From: Boseongicola sp.
Lineage (GTDB): Bacteria; Pseudomonadota; Alphaproteobacteria; Rhodobacterales; Rhodobacteraceae
Direction: 5' to 3'
Length of the DNA: 64,000 nucleotides
Assembly (NCBI GenBank): GCA_014075275.1
Contig: CP046179.1
Span: forward strand, 877,932-941,931
In this document: piece by piece, positions 1 to 9,109 of the stretch
How the letters are laid out: the number at the start of each line of letters is the position of its first letter
Position numbering within the stretch: the first letter of the stretch is position 1
The notes under the pieces: model-generated
Database searches by the model: none
Seen by the model: only the letters and a program-made list of their open reading frames with translations
Told to the model about the DNA's origin: nothing
Made by a program: the position numbers and the translations under genes

Positions 1-460
1 TTTGTGGCGGCGGGCGCTTGGCCGGATCGATGTGTTCAGACAGTTTATCGGCAGCTTTTTCCAGAACTGCCAAAGCGCGCCCTGAAACCAGCGCCAGTTC
101 CGGCGTGCGGTTAATCGATATGCCGCTTTCAAACATCGCCATATAATGGCCCGGATGGCGGCGGGCGAAAGCCAGATAGGCGCGGCCAGTGGCTTCGAAC
201 GAGGCCAGATCGGACGGCTGGCCGGTTTCATAGGCATATTCCATCAGATCGGCGAATATTTCATAGCCCTGGCGTGCAGCCTCGGCGATCAGGTCCTCGC
301 GGCCTTCGAAATGGCGATAAACGGCAGCCGGGGTAACGCCTGCACGCTTGGCGGCCTCGGACAAGGTGAAACCGGTCGGGCCCTTCTCCTCAATCAGGAT
401 CAGGGCGGCGTCGACGAGTGCCTGGCGTAGATTGCCGTGATGATAGCCGCGTTTAGGCAC
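1..460 (-). CDS. TetR/AcrR family transcriptional regulator (3' part cut off by window edge)
   Basis: The minus strand reads from a GTG at 460-458 leftwards off the window, giving about 153 residues. The N-terminus starts [18 protein letters not shown], and the helix-turn-helix region contains [17 protein letters not shown], both classic for TetR DNA-binding domains. The start is a GTG lying inside the last codons of the upstream ppk2 gene, so the two genes overlap by 8 bp and are probably translationally coupled. The ligand-binding C-terminal domain is only partly present, so no ligand can be inferred. Regulation of ppk2 or of itself is a guess from position only. Confidence 0.85.
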   Translation of the reverse strand, partial: MPKRGYHHGNLRQALVDAALILIEEKGPTGFTLSEAAKRAGVTPAAVYRHFEGREDLIAEAARQGYEIFADLMEYAYETGQPSDLASFEATGRAYLAFARRHPGHYMAMFESGISINRTPELALVSGRALAVLEKAADKLSEHIDPAKRPPPQ

Positions 461-1316
461 CCCAGATGTCCGGTCCGCCGCAGATTTTGGCGTCAGGCGC
501 CAAGTCTTTGCCTTTGCCAGCATAGTCGCAATCGGCCAGCACACTTTTGATGGCGCTGAGGCGTGCACGCTTTTTGTCGTCTGAGCGCACGATGGTCCAA
601 GGGGCATGGTCGGAATGGCTACGCGCGAAGGTTTCGGAAATGGCGTCGCTGTAGGCGTCCCATTTCTTCAGGCCTTCGACGTCGATCCAGCTGAGTTTCC
701 ACTGCTTCAACGGGTCTTTCTCTCGGCTGAGGAAACGACGGAGTTGTTCAGCGCGCCCGACGTTCAGCCAGAGCTTTTTCAGGATGATGCCTTCGTCGAT
801 CAGCATTTCTTCGAAATCGGGGACCTGGGTGAAGAAATGTTCCCGTTGCTCGGGTTTGCAGAAGCCGAAGACGTGCTCGACAACGCCACGATTATACCAG
901 CTGCGGTCGAACAGGACGATTTCGCCTTCGGTGGGCAGGTGGTCTATGTAGCGTTGGAAATACCATTGGCCGGTTTCGCGGTCTGAGGGTTTGGAGAGTG
1001 CAACAGTGCGCGCCACGCGCGGATTAAGGTTCTCGCGGAAGCGCTTGATTGTGCCGCCTTTTCCGGCGGCGTCCCGACCTTCAAATACGATGACGACGCG
1101 TTTGCCGGTTTCTTTCACATCGGCCTGAAACCGGACCAGCTCCAATTGCAGGCGTTCGATCTCAGCTTCGTAGTCGTCTTTGTCCAGCGCCTTGGAATAG
1201 GGATAGCTCGAGGACAGGATATCTTTCTTGCCCGCATCCTGAATGGCGGCGCGTACGGCATCGGGGGCATCCGCTTTGTAGAACTGGCTGATGGCACCGT
1301 CGAAAGGCAAGGTCAT
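453..1316 (-). CDS. ppk2: Polyphosphate kinase 2 (PPK2 family)
   Basis: A 287-residue protein that transfers phosphate between polyphosphate and nucleotides in the cytoplasm. The Walker A loop GRDAAGKGG is at about residues 80-88, and the Walker B/lid region [10 protein letters not shown] follows at about 135-145, both diagnostic of PPK2. Its length matches single-domain class I PPK2 enzymes, which mostly convert NDP to NTP. Preference for ADP or GDP cannot be read from the sequence. It overlaps the TetR gene downstream by 8 bp. The alpha/beta hydrolase upstream on the same strand ends 43 bp before it. Confidence 0.95.
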   Translation of the reverse strand: MTLPFDGAISQFYKADAPDAVRAAIQDAGKKDILSSSYPYSKALDKDDYEAEIERLQLELVRFQADVKETGKRVVIVFEGRDAAGKGGTIKRFRENLNPRVARTVALSKPSDRETGQWYFQRYIDHLPTEGEIVLFDRSWYNRGVVEHVFGFCKPEQREHFFTQVPDFEEMLIDEGIILKKLWLNVGRAEQLRRFLSREKDPLKQWKLSWIDVEGLKKWDAYSDAISETFARSHSDHAPWTIVRSDDKKRARLSAIKSVLADCDYAGKGKDLAPDAKICGGPDIWGA

Positions 1317-1359
1317 GTAACGTCCTTTTACTTTCTATTAACGTAGGTGTTCCAGCGCC

Positions 1360-2343
1360 TTAGCGCAATCCGGCGCGGGTTGCGACGCGGTCGATTGCTG
1401 CGATTACGTCACCGGTTGCGACCTGGTGCGGCATGTGGCCAATGCCTTCCATGATGGTCAGATTTGCATTCGGCAGAGTCTCAGACAGCGGGATGGCATG
1501 GGTGACCATTGGCGTGGTGGTATCGACATCCCCGTGCAGGATTTCGGTTGGAAGGGCCATATCGGGGTAGTGCGCTGACATTTCGACGATATGGGGGCGT
1601 AGGTTGTTCACCTGACGGCCATTGGCGCGCAGGCTTCTGGCACGGGTTGCCAACATCGTCGCGGCCCTTTCGCGATAGCCAACTGGGACGGGTTGTGGAG
1701 CAAATACGCCGCTTAGCGTTGTGTCTACCCTTTTCGTTGACACAAAAGCCGAGATAAGTGGCGGCAGAACAGCACCGCCAACTGAATTGCCGAGAATCCG
1801 GTAATAGGCGTCAAGTTTGCCGGGCCACGGCATGGTCGCACCAGACACAATGACAAGCCCGGTCGCAGGTTCGTTCAATCCCCAAGCCATCGCCACTGCA
1901 CCCCCAAATGAATGGCCAAGCACCAATGGAGCACTTGCACCTTTAGCGGTGACGGCGGCTGACAGGATATGTGCTTGATCGGCGGGGCTTGCTGCAATGG
2001 TTGTGAAAGGGTTGCGATTGTTCCGGCTGATGCGCTCGCTCCAACCAAATCCGGGACGATCGACGATGAACAGTCGATAGTTTTGCGCCAGTTCTTCGCC
2101 GATCTCGGTCATAAACTCGCGGCTATTTCCGCCCGCACCATGGATCAGCACCAAATCAGGACCTTCGCCCATCACGGTAACATGTATTTCACGGCCTTCG
2201 ACGGTAACGATCTCGCTGGTTGGTGGAAATCGGGCCTCGATCCGGGCTTCGCGGATGTCGGCGACGCGGTCGATGATCAGGGCGCTGGCAATCACCAACG
2301 CGGCAATGGCCAGCACCGCACTCAGCACGGGTGCGCGCAACAT
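1360..2343 (-). CDS. Alpha/beta hydrolase, N-terminally membrane-anchored
   Basis: A 327-residue hydrolase. Residues 5-25 form one hydrophobic segment (signal anchor or signal peptide). The oxyanion-hole motif LIHGAGGNSREF is at about 67-78, the nucleophile elbow GHSFGG has Ser145, and the catalytic His is probably in GIGHMPH near the C-terminus. This is the usual alpha/beta-hydrolase triad arrangement (Ser-Asp-His). Substrate is unknown; close relatives are usually annotated only as hydrolases. It starts 19 bp downstream of the metA stop on the same strand, so the two may be co-transcribed, though no functional link is evident. Confidence 0.85.
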   Translation of the reverse strand: MLRAPVLSAVLAIAALVIASALIIDRVADIREARIEARFPPTSEIVTVEGREIHVTVMGEGPDLVLIHGAGGNSREFMTEIGEELAQNYRLFIVDRPGFGWSERISRNNRNPFTTIAASPADQAHILSAAVTAKGASAPLVLGHSFGGAVAMAWGLNEPATGLVIVSGATMPWPGKLDAYYRILGNSVGGAVLPPLISAFVSTKRVDTTLSGVFAPQPVPVGYRERAATMLATRARSLRANGRQVNNLRPHIVEMSAHYPDMALPTEILHGDVDTTTPMVTHAIPLSETLPNANLTIMEGIGHMPHQVATGDVIAAIDRVATRAGLR

Positions 2344-2362
2344 TGCGGTGGCTGGTGACCGG

Positions 2363-3301
2363 TCACTTTCTGAGATCCGTCGTGGTTTGGCCGATCAGGC
2401 TCATGTCGTATGGCGTCGTCAGATAAATCTCGGAGATCCAGTTGCCATAGAGAAGATGGGCATGGCTGCGCCAGCGGTTTTGCGGATCGTTGGACGGATC
2501 GTCATCCGGGTAGTAATTCGACGGCACATTGATGGGCGTGCCATTGGCGATATCACGGTCGTATTCTTCTTTCAGCGTGCCACTGTCGTATTCGAAGTGG
2601 TTGAAGATATAGAGCGCGCGATGCGCTTCGTCTTGCACCAGACAGGGGCCGGCCTCGTTTGATCCAAGCAATGTGGTCAACCCGCCAGCATGGTCAATTT
2701 CGTCCTGCTTCATCTCGGTCCAACGACTGACCGGGATGACGCAATCATCTGAAAACCCGCGCAAATACGGGCTTTGCGGCGATTTATTGGAATGCCGGTA
2801 GCAGCCGAATAGTTTGGCCGGAAGGATGTGCTTCTGAACCCCATGGAAATGGTTAATCATCGCCATGCCACCCCAGCAGACGCCGAAGGTGGAGTGGACG
2901 TTGGTCTGGGTCCATTCCATGACCTCCTCCAACTCGCTCCAATAGGTTACGTCTTCGAACGGTAGGTGTTCGATGGGCGCACCGGTGATGATCAGACCGT
3001 CAAACTTCTGGTCCTTGATCTCTTGGAAGGGACGATAGAACTCGGCCATGTGTTCGGCGGCGGTGGTCTTGGTTTGGTGCTCAGACATGCGGATCAGTTG
3101 CAATTCGATCTGCAAAGGAGTTGCGCCGATCAGGCGGGCGAACTGATTTTCGGTCTGAATTTTCTTGGGCATCAGGTTCAAAAGCCCAATGCGCATGGGC
3201 CGGATGTCCTGGTGCTGAGCTGCGTCCTCGGGCATGACCATAACACCCTCGCGCGCGAGGACATCATAGGCAGGCAGGGTCGAGGGCAGTTTGATCGGCA
3301 T
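2363..3301 (-). CDS. metAA: Homoserine O-acyltransferase, probably acetyl-CoA specific
   Basis: A 312-residue MetA-family enzyme that activates homoserine by O-acylation, the first committed step of methionine synthesis. The catalytic Cys142 lies in FGVCWGG, and the supporting His/Glu pair is in FNHFEYD near residue 235. The loop TGAPIE carries Glu111. In characterised MetA proteins Glu at 111 goes with acetyl-CoA use and Gly with succinyl-CoA, so this enzyme should make O-acetylhomoserine despite the common metA succinyltransferase label. The 112-bp leader upstream showed no convincing SAM-II riboswitch core. Confidence 0.93.
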   Translation of the reverse strand: MPIKLPSTLPAYDVLAREGVMVMPEDAAQHQDIRPMRIGLLNLMPKKIQTENQFARLIGATPLQIELQLIRMSEHQTKTTAAEHMAEFYRPFQEIKDQKFDGLIITGAPIEHLPFEDVTYWSELEEVMEWTQTNVHSTFGVCWGGMAMINHFHGVQKHILPAKLFGCYRHSNKSPQSPYLRGFSDDCVIPVSRWTEMKQDEIDHAGGLTTLLGSNEAGPCLVQDEAHRALYIFNHFEYDSGTLKEEYDRDIANGTPINVPSNYYPDDDPSNDPQNRWRSHAHLLYGNWISEIYLTTPYDMSLIGQTTTDLRK

Positions 3302-3413
3302 TGTTTCAGGTCCGGGTTTTGTGGTGAAGGTTTGAAATAGCGTTTGCGATGTCAGTTCTCAAGGTGTCGGGCCGGGCAGGGCGCTTTCCAACTTCGTGAG
3401 TTCCAAAACGGGA

Positions 3414-4277
3414 TCAGGGCATTCGATCGATTGCGGCGGAGATTACATCCGTGAGGTCAGCTTCGGAGCTGATTGACGCCGCGGCATCAGCGCTGATTGC
3501 GACGCCCCATTTTTCGGCGATGGCGCGATAGCGCGGTCGGCGATGGGCCAGAGCACGGGCATAGGTCCAGCGAACGAAAGCGTCCGGGTCAATTGTGTCG
3601 GGGGCGGCGCCGGTTTCGGTCTGATAGTCGGTCCAGGCGGTTTCAAGGAATGCCGGCTGGTAGCACATTGGCTTTGGGGCGCGGTCGAAGCGGCGGATCA
3701 ATTTCTGGGTGTGGGCTTCGCTGCCTTCTATCCAAACCGGAAGCACAGTGTCTTTCAGGGCCGACAGGACGGGATCGTTCGGGTTGTCAGGGTCAACGAC
3801 CTCGCAGACTGAACCGGAGGTGTCGCAGATGAAATTGCCATAGCCGTAAAGGTCTTGCGCACGGCGCACAAAATGCGCGGTGTCCTGCATCGCTGCAATT
3901 TCGGCGGCGCGGTGTTGATCCTGGCGGCGGCAATATTCGTCGAACGGCAAGCCGCCTTTGGAAGGGTCGCCGGGTTTTCCAAGGTATGTGGACAGCGGTG
4001 CCAGATTTTCGAACGTGATGTTCGACTGGATGAAAACCGAGTCAGTCAGCAAAAGCTGCCGCAATAGGGGAACCTGCATCGCTTCGCGTTTGAAGTTGTC
4101 GGCGATGTGTTCGCCCATGTAGCGCGTGCCGATGCGGTAATCGACCGAGTAATGGAACCAGCCGCCTTCGTCGCGCAGAAGATTCGAGATATAGGTTTTG
4201 CCCAAGCCGGACATGCCAAACAGCATGATCCGTTTGTTGGGGGCATTCCGCCACTCATCTGCGTTTTTGTAGAGCAT
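3414..4277 (-). CDS. P-loop ATPase of unknown function
   Basis: A 287-residue soluble protein with a Walker A loop GMSGLGKT at residues 21-28 (note Ser-Gly-Leu-Gly rather than a longer spacer). The fold looks like a small nucleoside/nucleotide kinase-type P-loop protein: after the loop comes a short strand (GWFHYSVDYRIG) and later an acidic strand ICDTSGSVCEVVDPD. I recognise it only as a type often annotated ATPase in Rhodobacterales. No substrate, partner or pathway can be assigned. It stands alone between metA and the FadL-like gene with gaps of about 110 bp each side. Confidence 0.75.
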   Translation of the reverse strand: MLYKNADEWRNAPNKRIMLFGMSGLGKTYISNLLRDEGGWFHYSVDYRIGTRYMGEHIADNFKREAMQVPLLRQLLLTDSVFIQSNITFENLAPLSTYLGKPGDPSKGGLPFDEYCRRQDQHRAAEIAAMQDTAHFVRRAQDLYGYGNFICDTSGSVCEVVDPDNPNDPVLSALKDTVLPVWIEGSEAHTQKLIRRFDRAPKPMCYQPAFLETAWTDYQTETGAAPDTIDPDAFVRWTYARALAHRRPRYRAIAEKWGVAISADAAASISSEADLTDVISAAIDRMP

Positions 4278-4390
4278 AACTGCCCGGCTCCTGACCTTTC
4301 AGCCATGGGTAGGGCGCGATTGCGGGGGGGTCAATTGGGAGGGTTGCAAAATAGGGGCAACGTGGCGGCGCTGCCCTTTCGTGGGGTGTG

Positions 4391-5497
4391 CTAGAACGTG
4401 TAGCCCACGCGAATGCCTGCACCGATGGCGTAGTTACCAGAAAACGCACCTGCCGGAACCGCAAGCCCCACGCGGGTGTTGGCGTCACCAACATCTACGT
4501 AGCTTATACCGCCCGTAACCCGAACGTTGTCTCTGGTATAGACAGCACCAATGGTCGCGCCCAAACGACCATCGGTCGGTCCGAGGTTTCCGGTCGGCGA
4601 TCCAGTTTGCTCTTCATAGGACACCGACCCCAGAACTGACCAAGTTTCGTTTAGCCGACGACCAACCCCCAAGTTGTAAGTAATACGGTCGTCGTCAAAC
4701 CCAACAAGTGGCGCTCCACCAGAAATCGTTCCATAGTCAGTTGGAGTTATCGAGAATTCGCTCCATTCGACCCAACGGATCGAGCCAAACACCAAGGTGT
4801 CTTCTGCTACGCCCGACTGAAACTCTAAGTTCAAAGCCTGTGGCGTATCTATTAGCGTTGGGGACACACGGTCGGGTCCGAGGCCTGAGTTTTCGGTGGT
4901 TGTAAGGCTGTGATTGATGTCAGATATGTATGTCAGCGCTACCCGCAACGCTATTTCCGGCTTTTCGTAGGCTGCTCCAACCAGATACCCCATAGCGAAG
5001 TCACGCTCTCCATCTGCAGAGTAAGCGCCGAGAAATGGGACGACCGCCGTTGCCTCAATCGATTGGACTCTAAGTCCGGCGTGAAAGCTGACGTTGGAGG
5101 GCAAAATGTACTGAACGATGCCCGTCAGGGCTTGTGAATTGAACTCGGCCGTTGAACCCGCGGCAAAATAGCTTCCTGGTCCGGGTGCGCCCGGGTAATT
5201 CACATCGGCGCCGTACGGTTGGTCGTAGAAAATTGCATAGGACCAAGTATCATTCAGGTCGGCTTTGTAGGCAGCCCCGAATTGCAAATAGGTCTCAGTC
5301 ATATCGCCGGATGACAATCCCGGTGTGAGTAGTCCTCCGACACCTGATACAGTCGGCGAAACGCCACTCAGTGAGAACTCCAGATAACGGCCTTCTTCGA
5401 ACAGGACGTTCACAGACTGGTTGGTCCGCTCAATACCACCCGCGTGCGCTGCGGTCGCAGCCGCTGTAATCGAAGCCGCGGTCATAATACGTTTCAT
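4391..5497 (-). CDS. OmpP1/FadL/TodX-family outer-membrane transporter
   Basis: A 368-residue beta-barrel protein. It has a Sec signal peptide (MKRIMTAASITAAATAAHA, cut before GGIER). The mature N-terminus RTNQSVNVLFEEGRYLEF is typical of FadL proteins, many amphipathic strands follow, and it ends in aromatic Tyr-Thr-Phe, the outer-membrane assembly signal. FadL relatives take up long-chain fatty acids or other hydrophobic compounds; the substrate here is not predictable. The protein is shorter than E. coli FadL (about 420-450). No fatty-acid degradation genes are nearby. Confidence 0.88.
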   Translation of the reverse strand: MKRIMTAASITAAATAAHAGGIERTNQSVNVLFEEGRYLEFSLSGVSPTVSGVGGLLTPGLSSGDMTETYLQFGAAYKADLNDTWSYAIFYDQPYGADVNYPGAPGPGSYFAAGSTAEFNSQALTGIVQYILPSNVSFHAGLRVQSIEATAVVPFLGAYSADGERDFAMGYLVGAAYEKPEIALRVALTYISDINHSLTTTENSGLGPDRVSPTLIDTPQALNLEFQSGVAEDTLVFGSIRWVEWSEFSITPTDYGTISGGAPLVGFDDDRITYNLGVGRRLNETWSVLGSVSYEEQTGSPTGNLGPTDGRLGATIGAVYTRDNVRVTGGISYVDVGDANTRVGLAVPAGAFSGNYAIGAGIRVGYTF

Positions 5498-5613
5498 AAC
5501 GTCCAGTCCCCACTGTGTCGCTTTGGTAGCGCGGACATTAGGGAGGCCGGGGCGAATAGGTCAATTAATTCTACACATTCCGCCTAAGATTGTACCGCAG
5601 CGTAACTGTTCTG

Positions 5614-6492
5614 TCATTGAGCCTGAGATTGGCGCGACTCGTGCCAGATGTTCAGGTAATTTCCGCCAAATATCAGGGCAGCACCCAGGAAAACCGAGGC
5701 GCTTAGTGGTTCGGCGTAAAACAGCATGCCTACAATCGCGATCACTGGCAGACGCAAGAAGTCCATCGGAACTACAATTGATGCCGGGGCGACCAGCAAG
5801 GCGTTTGTTAGACAAGTGTGCGCCAGAAGACCGGCTAGGGCGATCATAGTGACCCATGGCCAGGCTGCCGCGCTTGGCCAGGCAATGTCGCCATCATATC
5901 CGGTGGCTATCAGCCCCATGACCGCTTGCATCGCGGTCAGCCAAAACAAGATGCCAAGAACGGTTTCGGTTCTGGTCAGCAATTTTGTCAGGACAATTGA
6001 GCCTGCGAAGGCGACGGCTGCGGTTCCTGCGATCAGCAATCCCGTAGGGTCACCTCCGGATCCGGGACGCGCCACAAGAATGGCCCCTGCGAACCCCAGA
6101 AGTACGGCAAGAACACGCGGGCGGGTCAATTTTTCCCCAAGAAGAAAGACAGCCAGCAACATAACCCAAATGGGCGAGGTGAACTCAAGCGCGAACAACT
6201 GCGCCAGCGAAATCAAGGTCAGTGCAAAGAACCACAGGTTCTGTCCGGTAAAGTGGCAGAGGTTTCGCACCAGATGCGTCCCCAGCCGGTCAAAACGCAC
6301 TTCGTTCAACTTGCCGAACAGACCGCCTACCAGCACAACGATGAATAGCCCGATAAATGAGCGATACATCATCATCTCGAATGTATCGAGTTCCGAAAAA
6401 AGCGCACGTCCGGCAATTGCCATGGACGAGAATGAAACGATGGCCCCAGTCATCCAGGCCGCAGCCGCTAGGGGCTGCGACCTTTCGGTCAT
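5614..6492 (-). CDS. DMT-superfamily (EamA) transporter
   Basis: A 292-residue inner-membrane protein with about ten hydrophobic helices in two repeats of the EamA fold, the usual length for this family of small-metabolite exporters. The second repeat includes AGLLAHTCLTNALLVAPASI, a typical helix 8-9 boundary. Its ATG overlaps the TGA of the upstream ydcF remnant in an ATGA arrangement (4 bp), so it was built to be translated after ydcF; the premature stop in ydcF could therefore reduce its expression. Substrate unknown. Confidence 0.88.
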   Translation of the reverse strand: MTERSQPLAAAAWMTGAIVSFSSMAIAGRALFSELDTFEMMMYRSFIGLFIVVLVGGLFGKLNEVRFDRLGTHLVRNLCHFTGQNLWFFALTLISLAQLFALEFTSPIWVMLLAVFLLGEKLTRPRVLAVLLGFAGAILVARPGSGGDPTGLLIAGTAAVAFAGSIVLTKLLTRTETVLGILFWLTAMQAVMGLIATGYDGDIAWPSAAAWPWVTMIALAGLLAHTCLTNALLVAPASIVVPMDFLRLPVIAIVGMLFYAEPLSASVFLGAALIFGGNYLNIWHESRQSQAQ

Positions 6493-7127
6493 TCGAGATA
6501 CTTAATGTAATTCTCACGTGGGACGCTTCCGGCCTCAGCAGCGCTGGCGGCACCTGCACGGAGTAGGTTCAATGGCCACTTCACGCTTTCCCACAGAAGG
6601 TTCGGCGTGATGACGAACCCGCCTTCGGGGTCGGCGGCGACATTGGTGATGCTTTCAAATCCTGCCCAGCGGAACGACGCGTTCGCCCGCAGCAGATGAT
6701 AGCGATGGGACACCAGAAGAATCGGTGACGCTTTATCGAGATCTTCGATGTCGCCAACAAACAATGCATTTTGCAGCGTCGAATGAGAATTGCCTTCGAT
6801 CGTAATCGCATCTGCGGGCACGCCAGCTTCGATAGCAGCAGCGGCCATGGCTTCGGCCACCGCTTCATTGTTGGTCGCGGTTCCGCCTGAAACAATCAGG
6901 CGAGGCGCCTTACCATCGGTATAAAGCGCGACAGCACGATCCAGGCGCGTTTTGGTTTCACCGAAAAGGCCGCCAGTTTTGCCAGCGTTGCCCGAAACCA
7001 CAACAATGGCTTCGCCGTTTGGAACTTCCAGCGGTGGTTCTTACATTGCCACATAAAGACCGGTGCCAATCAGGGCACCCCAGATTGAAATGATCGCAAG
7101 TGCAAATATCCAACGGATGAGTTTCAT
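6489..7127 (-). pseudogene. YdcF-family (DUF218) protein gene interrupted by an in-frame TAA
   Basis: From the ATG at 7127 the frame encodes a 28-residue membrane anchor (MKLIRWIFALAIISIWGALI and on), then a TAA at 7043-7041, then continues in the same frame with EPPLEVPNGEAIVVVSG and the whole DUF218 domain (VSGG, conserved EGNSHSTLQNA and SHRYHLLRA) to the stop at 6489. Nothing is shifted; one codon is a stop. A GTG at 7001 could restart translation but would lose the membrane anchor and first strand. YdcF-like proteins act at the cell envelope, with poorly known function. Either a nonsense mutation or a base error. Confidence 0.8.
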
Positions 7128-7353
7128 GCTCTGATCCTATATCCCTTAACCCAATACAGCACCTTCAGGATGTGCATGGGTAATTGTTAACTCAGCCGCC
7201 AGACTGCCCCAAGTTCAGGGCCATATTCAGGAGAAACTGGCCCGAAAGCGTGGCAGAAAAGGCGACAATTGCCGCCTAAATGACGTATTGTTGCAGATTT
7301 TGGAAAAATATTCCGACTAAAATCAATCCCGAATCTCGATTGCCATGTCTACG

Positions 7354-8916
7354 TCATTCCATCTCAATTGTTCCGGGAGGTTTAGAAGTTACATCGTAAA
7401 AGACCCGGTTTATGTCTTTGACTTCATTGATAATACGAGTTGCGGTTTCGCCAAGAAATTCGTGAGTGAACGGATAGTAATCAGCCGTCATGCCGTCAAC
7501 AGACGTCACAGCACGCAAACCACAGGCGAAATCATACGTGCGCCCATCGCCCATAACACCAACGGTGCGAACCGGCAGAATGGCGGCAAATGCCTGCCAA
7601 ATCTCATCATAAAGCCCGTGCTTGCGGATTTGGTCGATGTAAACAGCATCCGCCTGCCGCAGGATATCCAGCTTTTCCCGTGTGATTCCACCCGGACACC
7701 GAATGGCCAGACCCGGACCGGGAAAAGGGTGACGGCCAATGAAACTGTCGGGCAGACCAAGCTCGCGGCCAAGGGCACGAACTTCATCCTTGAAGAGTTC
7801 CCGCAAGGGTTCAACCAGTTTCAAACCCATCTTTTCGGGCAGGCCACCGACATTGTGGTGCGATTTGATGGTGACTGATGGTCCTCCGGAAAAACTGACG
7901 CTTTCTATGACATCCGGATAGAGCGTGCCTTGGGCCAGAAACTCGGCGCCATCAATCTGGTTGGCATATTTCTGGAAGACGTCGATGAACAATCGACCGA
8001 TGATCTTGCGCTTGGTTTCGGGGTCAGACTGACCGTCCAACTCGCCCAGGAACAACGCGCTTTCGTCCGCGTGAATCAGCGGAATGTTGTAGTTGTCGCG
8101 GAACATGGCAACGACTTCATCCGCCTCGTTTTGCCGCAGTAACCCGTGGTCAACAAACACGCACGTCAGTTGGTCGCCGATGGCTTCGTGAATGAGAACA
8201 GCAGCAACCGAACTGTCGACGCCGCCGGATAGCCCACAGATCACCTGTTTGTTGCCGACCTGATCACGAATCTTGCGGATCGCTTCCTCGCGGTATGCAT
8301 CCATGGTCCAGTCGCCGGTAAACCCGGCCATGCGAACAAAGTTCTCGTAGAGTTTGGCACCGCGCGGTGTATGATGCACTTCGGGATGAAACTGAACCGC
8401 GAAAAATTTGCGTTCAACATCTGCTGTAATGGCGAAGGGCGCACCAGTCGAGGTGGCATAGACTTCGAAACCGGGCGCGATTTCAGCGACATGGTCGCCG
8501 TGGCTCATCCAAACCTGCTCGTTGCCACCAGCGAACCAACCGTCCAGCAGATCCAGTTTGTTCGATTGCGGATCAACAAAGGCGCGTCCGAACTCGGCGG
8601 TGCCTTTGCCACGTTCGACACGACCGCCCAGCATTTCCATCATGACTTGCTGGCCGTAACAGATGCCTAATATCGGAACATTCAGATCATATACGCTGGC
8701 AGGGGGGCGCGGCGAGCCTTCGTCAATAACGCTGGCAGGGCCGCCTGAAAACACAACGGCACGCGGAGCAAAGTCCTTTAGGAATGCGTCGGTCACGCTT
8801 TGGTAGGGGTGGATTTCGCAATAGACATTCAGTTCCCGTAAACGGCGCGCAATCAACTGCGTCACCTGCGAACCAAAGTCGATAATAAGAAGGCGGTCAT
8901 GCGAGGTATTTGTCAT
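7354..8916 (-). CDS. guaA: GMP synthase (glutamine-hydrolysing)
   Basis: A 520-residue cytoplasmic enzyme that aminates XMP to GMP with glutamine and ATP. The class I glutamine amidotransferase domain comes first, with the nucleophile Cys86 in GICYGQQ and the catalytic His-x-Glu in QFHPEVHH. The ATP pyrophosphatase loop GLSGGVDSS follows at about residue 230, and the C-terminal dimerisation domain ends in KPPGTIEME. Length is normal for bacteria. It is monocistronic on the minus strand. The 193-bp region in front contains copy A of the intergenic hairpin repeat. Confidence 0.98.
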   Translation of the reverse strand: MTNTSHDRLLIIDFGSQVTQLIARRLRELNVYCEIHPYQSVTDAFLKDFAPRAVVFSGGPASVIDEGSPRPPASVYDLNVPILGICYGQQVMMEMLGGRVERGKGTAEFGRAFVDPQSNKLDLLDGWFAGGNEQVWMSHGDHVAEIAPGFEVYATSTGAPFAITADVERKFFAVQFHPEVHHTPRGAKLYENFVRMAGFTGDWTMDAYREEAIRKIRDQVGNKQVICGLSGGVDSSVAAVLIHEAIGDQLTCVFVDHGLLRQNEADEVVAMFRDNYNIPLIHADESALFLGELDGQSDPETKRKIIGRLFIDVFQKYANQIDGAEFLAQGTLYPDVIESVSFSGGPSVTIKSHHNVGGLPEKMGLKLVEPLRELFKDEVRALGRELGLPDSFIGRHPFPGPGLAIRCPGGITREKLDILRQADAVYIDQIRKHGLYDEIWQAFAAILPVRTVGVMGDGRTYDFACGLRAVTSVDGMTADYYPFTHEFLGETATRIINEVKDINRVFYDVTSKPPGTIEME

Positions 8917-8958
8917 GGTGGCTGATTAGGCGCACCGGGCAGGGTGTGCAAGCACTTT

Positions 8959-9015
8959 GGGGCTCTGCCCCGCTCGCCATGCTCGCCCCCCGGAGTATTT
9001 TCACCGGAAAGAAAG
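8959..9015 (+). repeat. Intergenic hairpin repeat, copy A (divergent copy)
   Basis: GGGGC-TCT-GCCCC (8959-8971) is followed by a spacer and the conserved tail CCCCCCGGAGTATTTT (8986-9001) and then GGAAAGAAAG. It matches copies B (33075) and C (42291) in order of elements but is the least similar: the second stem is not self-complementary here. It lies between the divergent genes guaA and the MttB-family gene, where no plus-strand gene ends, so a terminator role is not obvious for this copy. Confidence 0.7.
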
Positions 9016-9109
9016 CACATGTCGCTTTTTGAAGGCAGAGGACGCAAACTGCACGGGGCATTGAGCCGGGCAGTGTATGACGGATTAAAATGTCGTTGGA
9101 GGGTTAACG

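Noticed and set aside
3302-3413. Possible SAM-II riboswitch in front of metA
   Set aside because: The region lacks the conserved core and pseudoknot blocks I associate with the SAM-II (metA) motif; only an ordinary leader is visible.
5726-6505. 259-codon frame antisense to the DMT transporter
   Set aside because: Low-complexity translation without domain; the EamA transporter on the other strand is clear.
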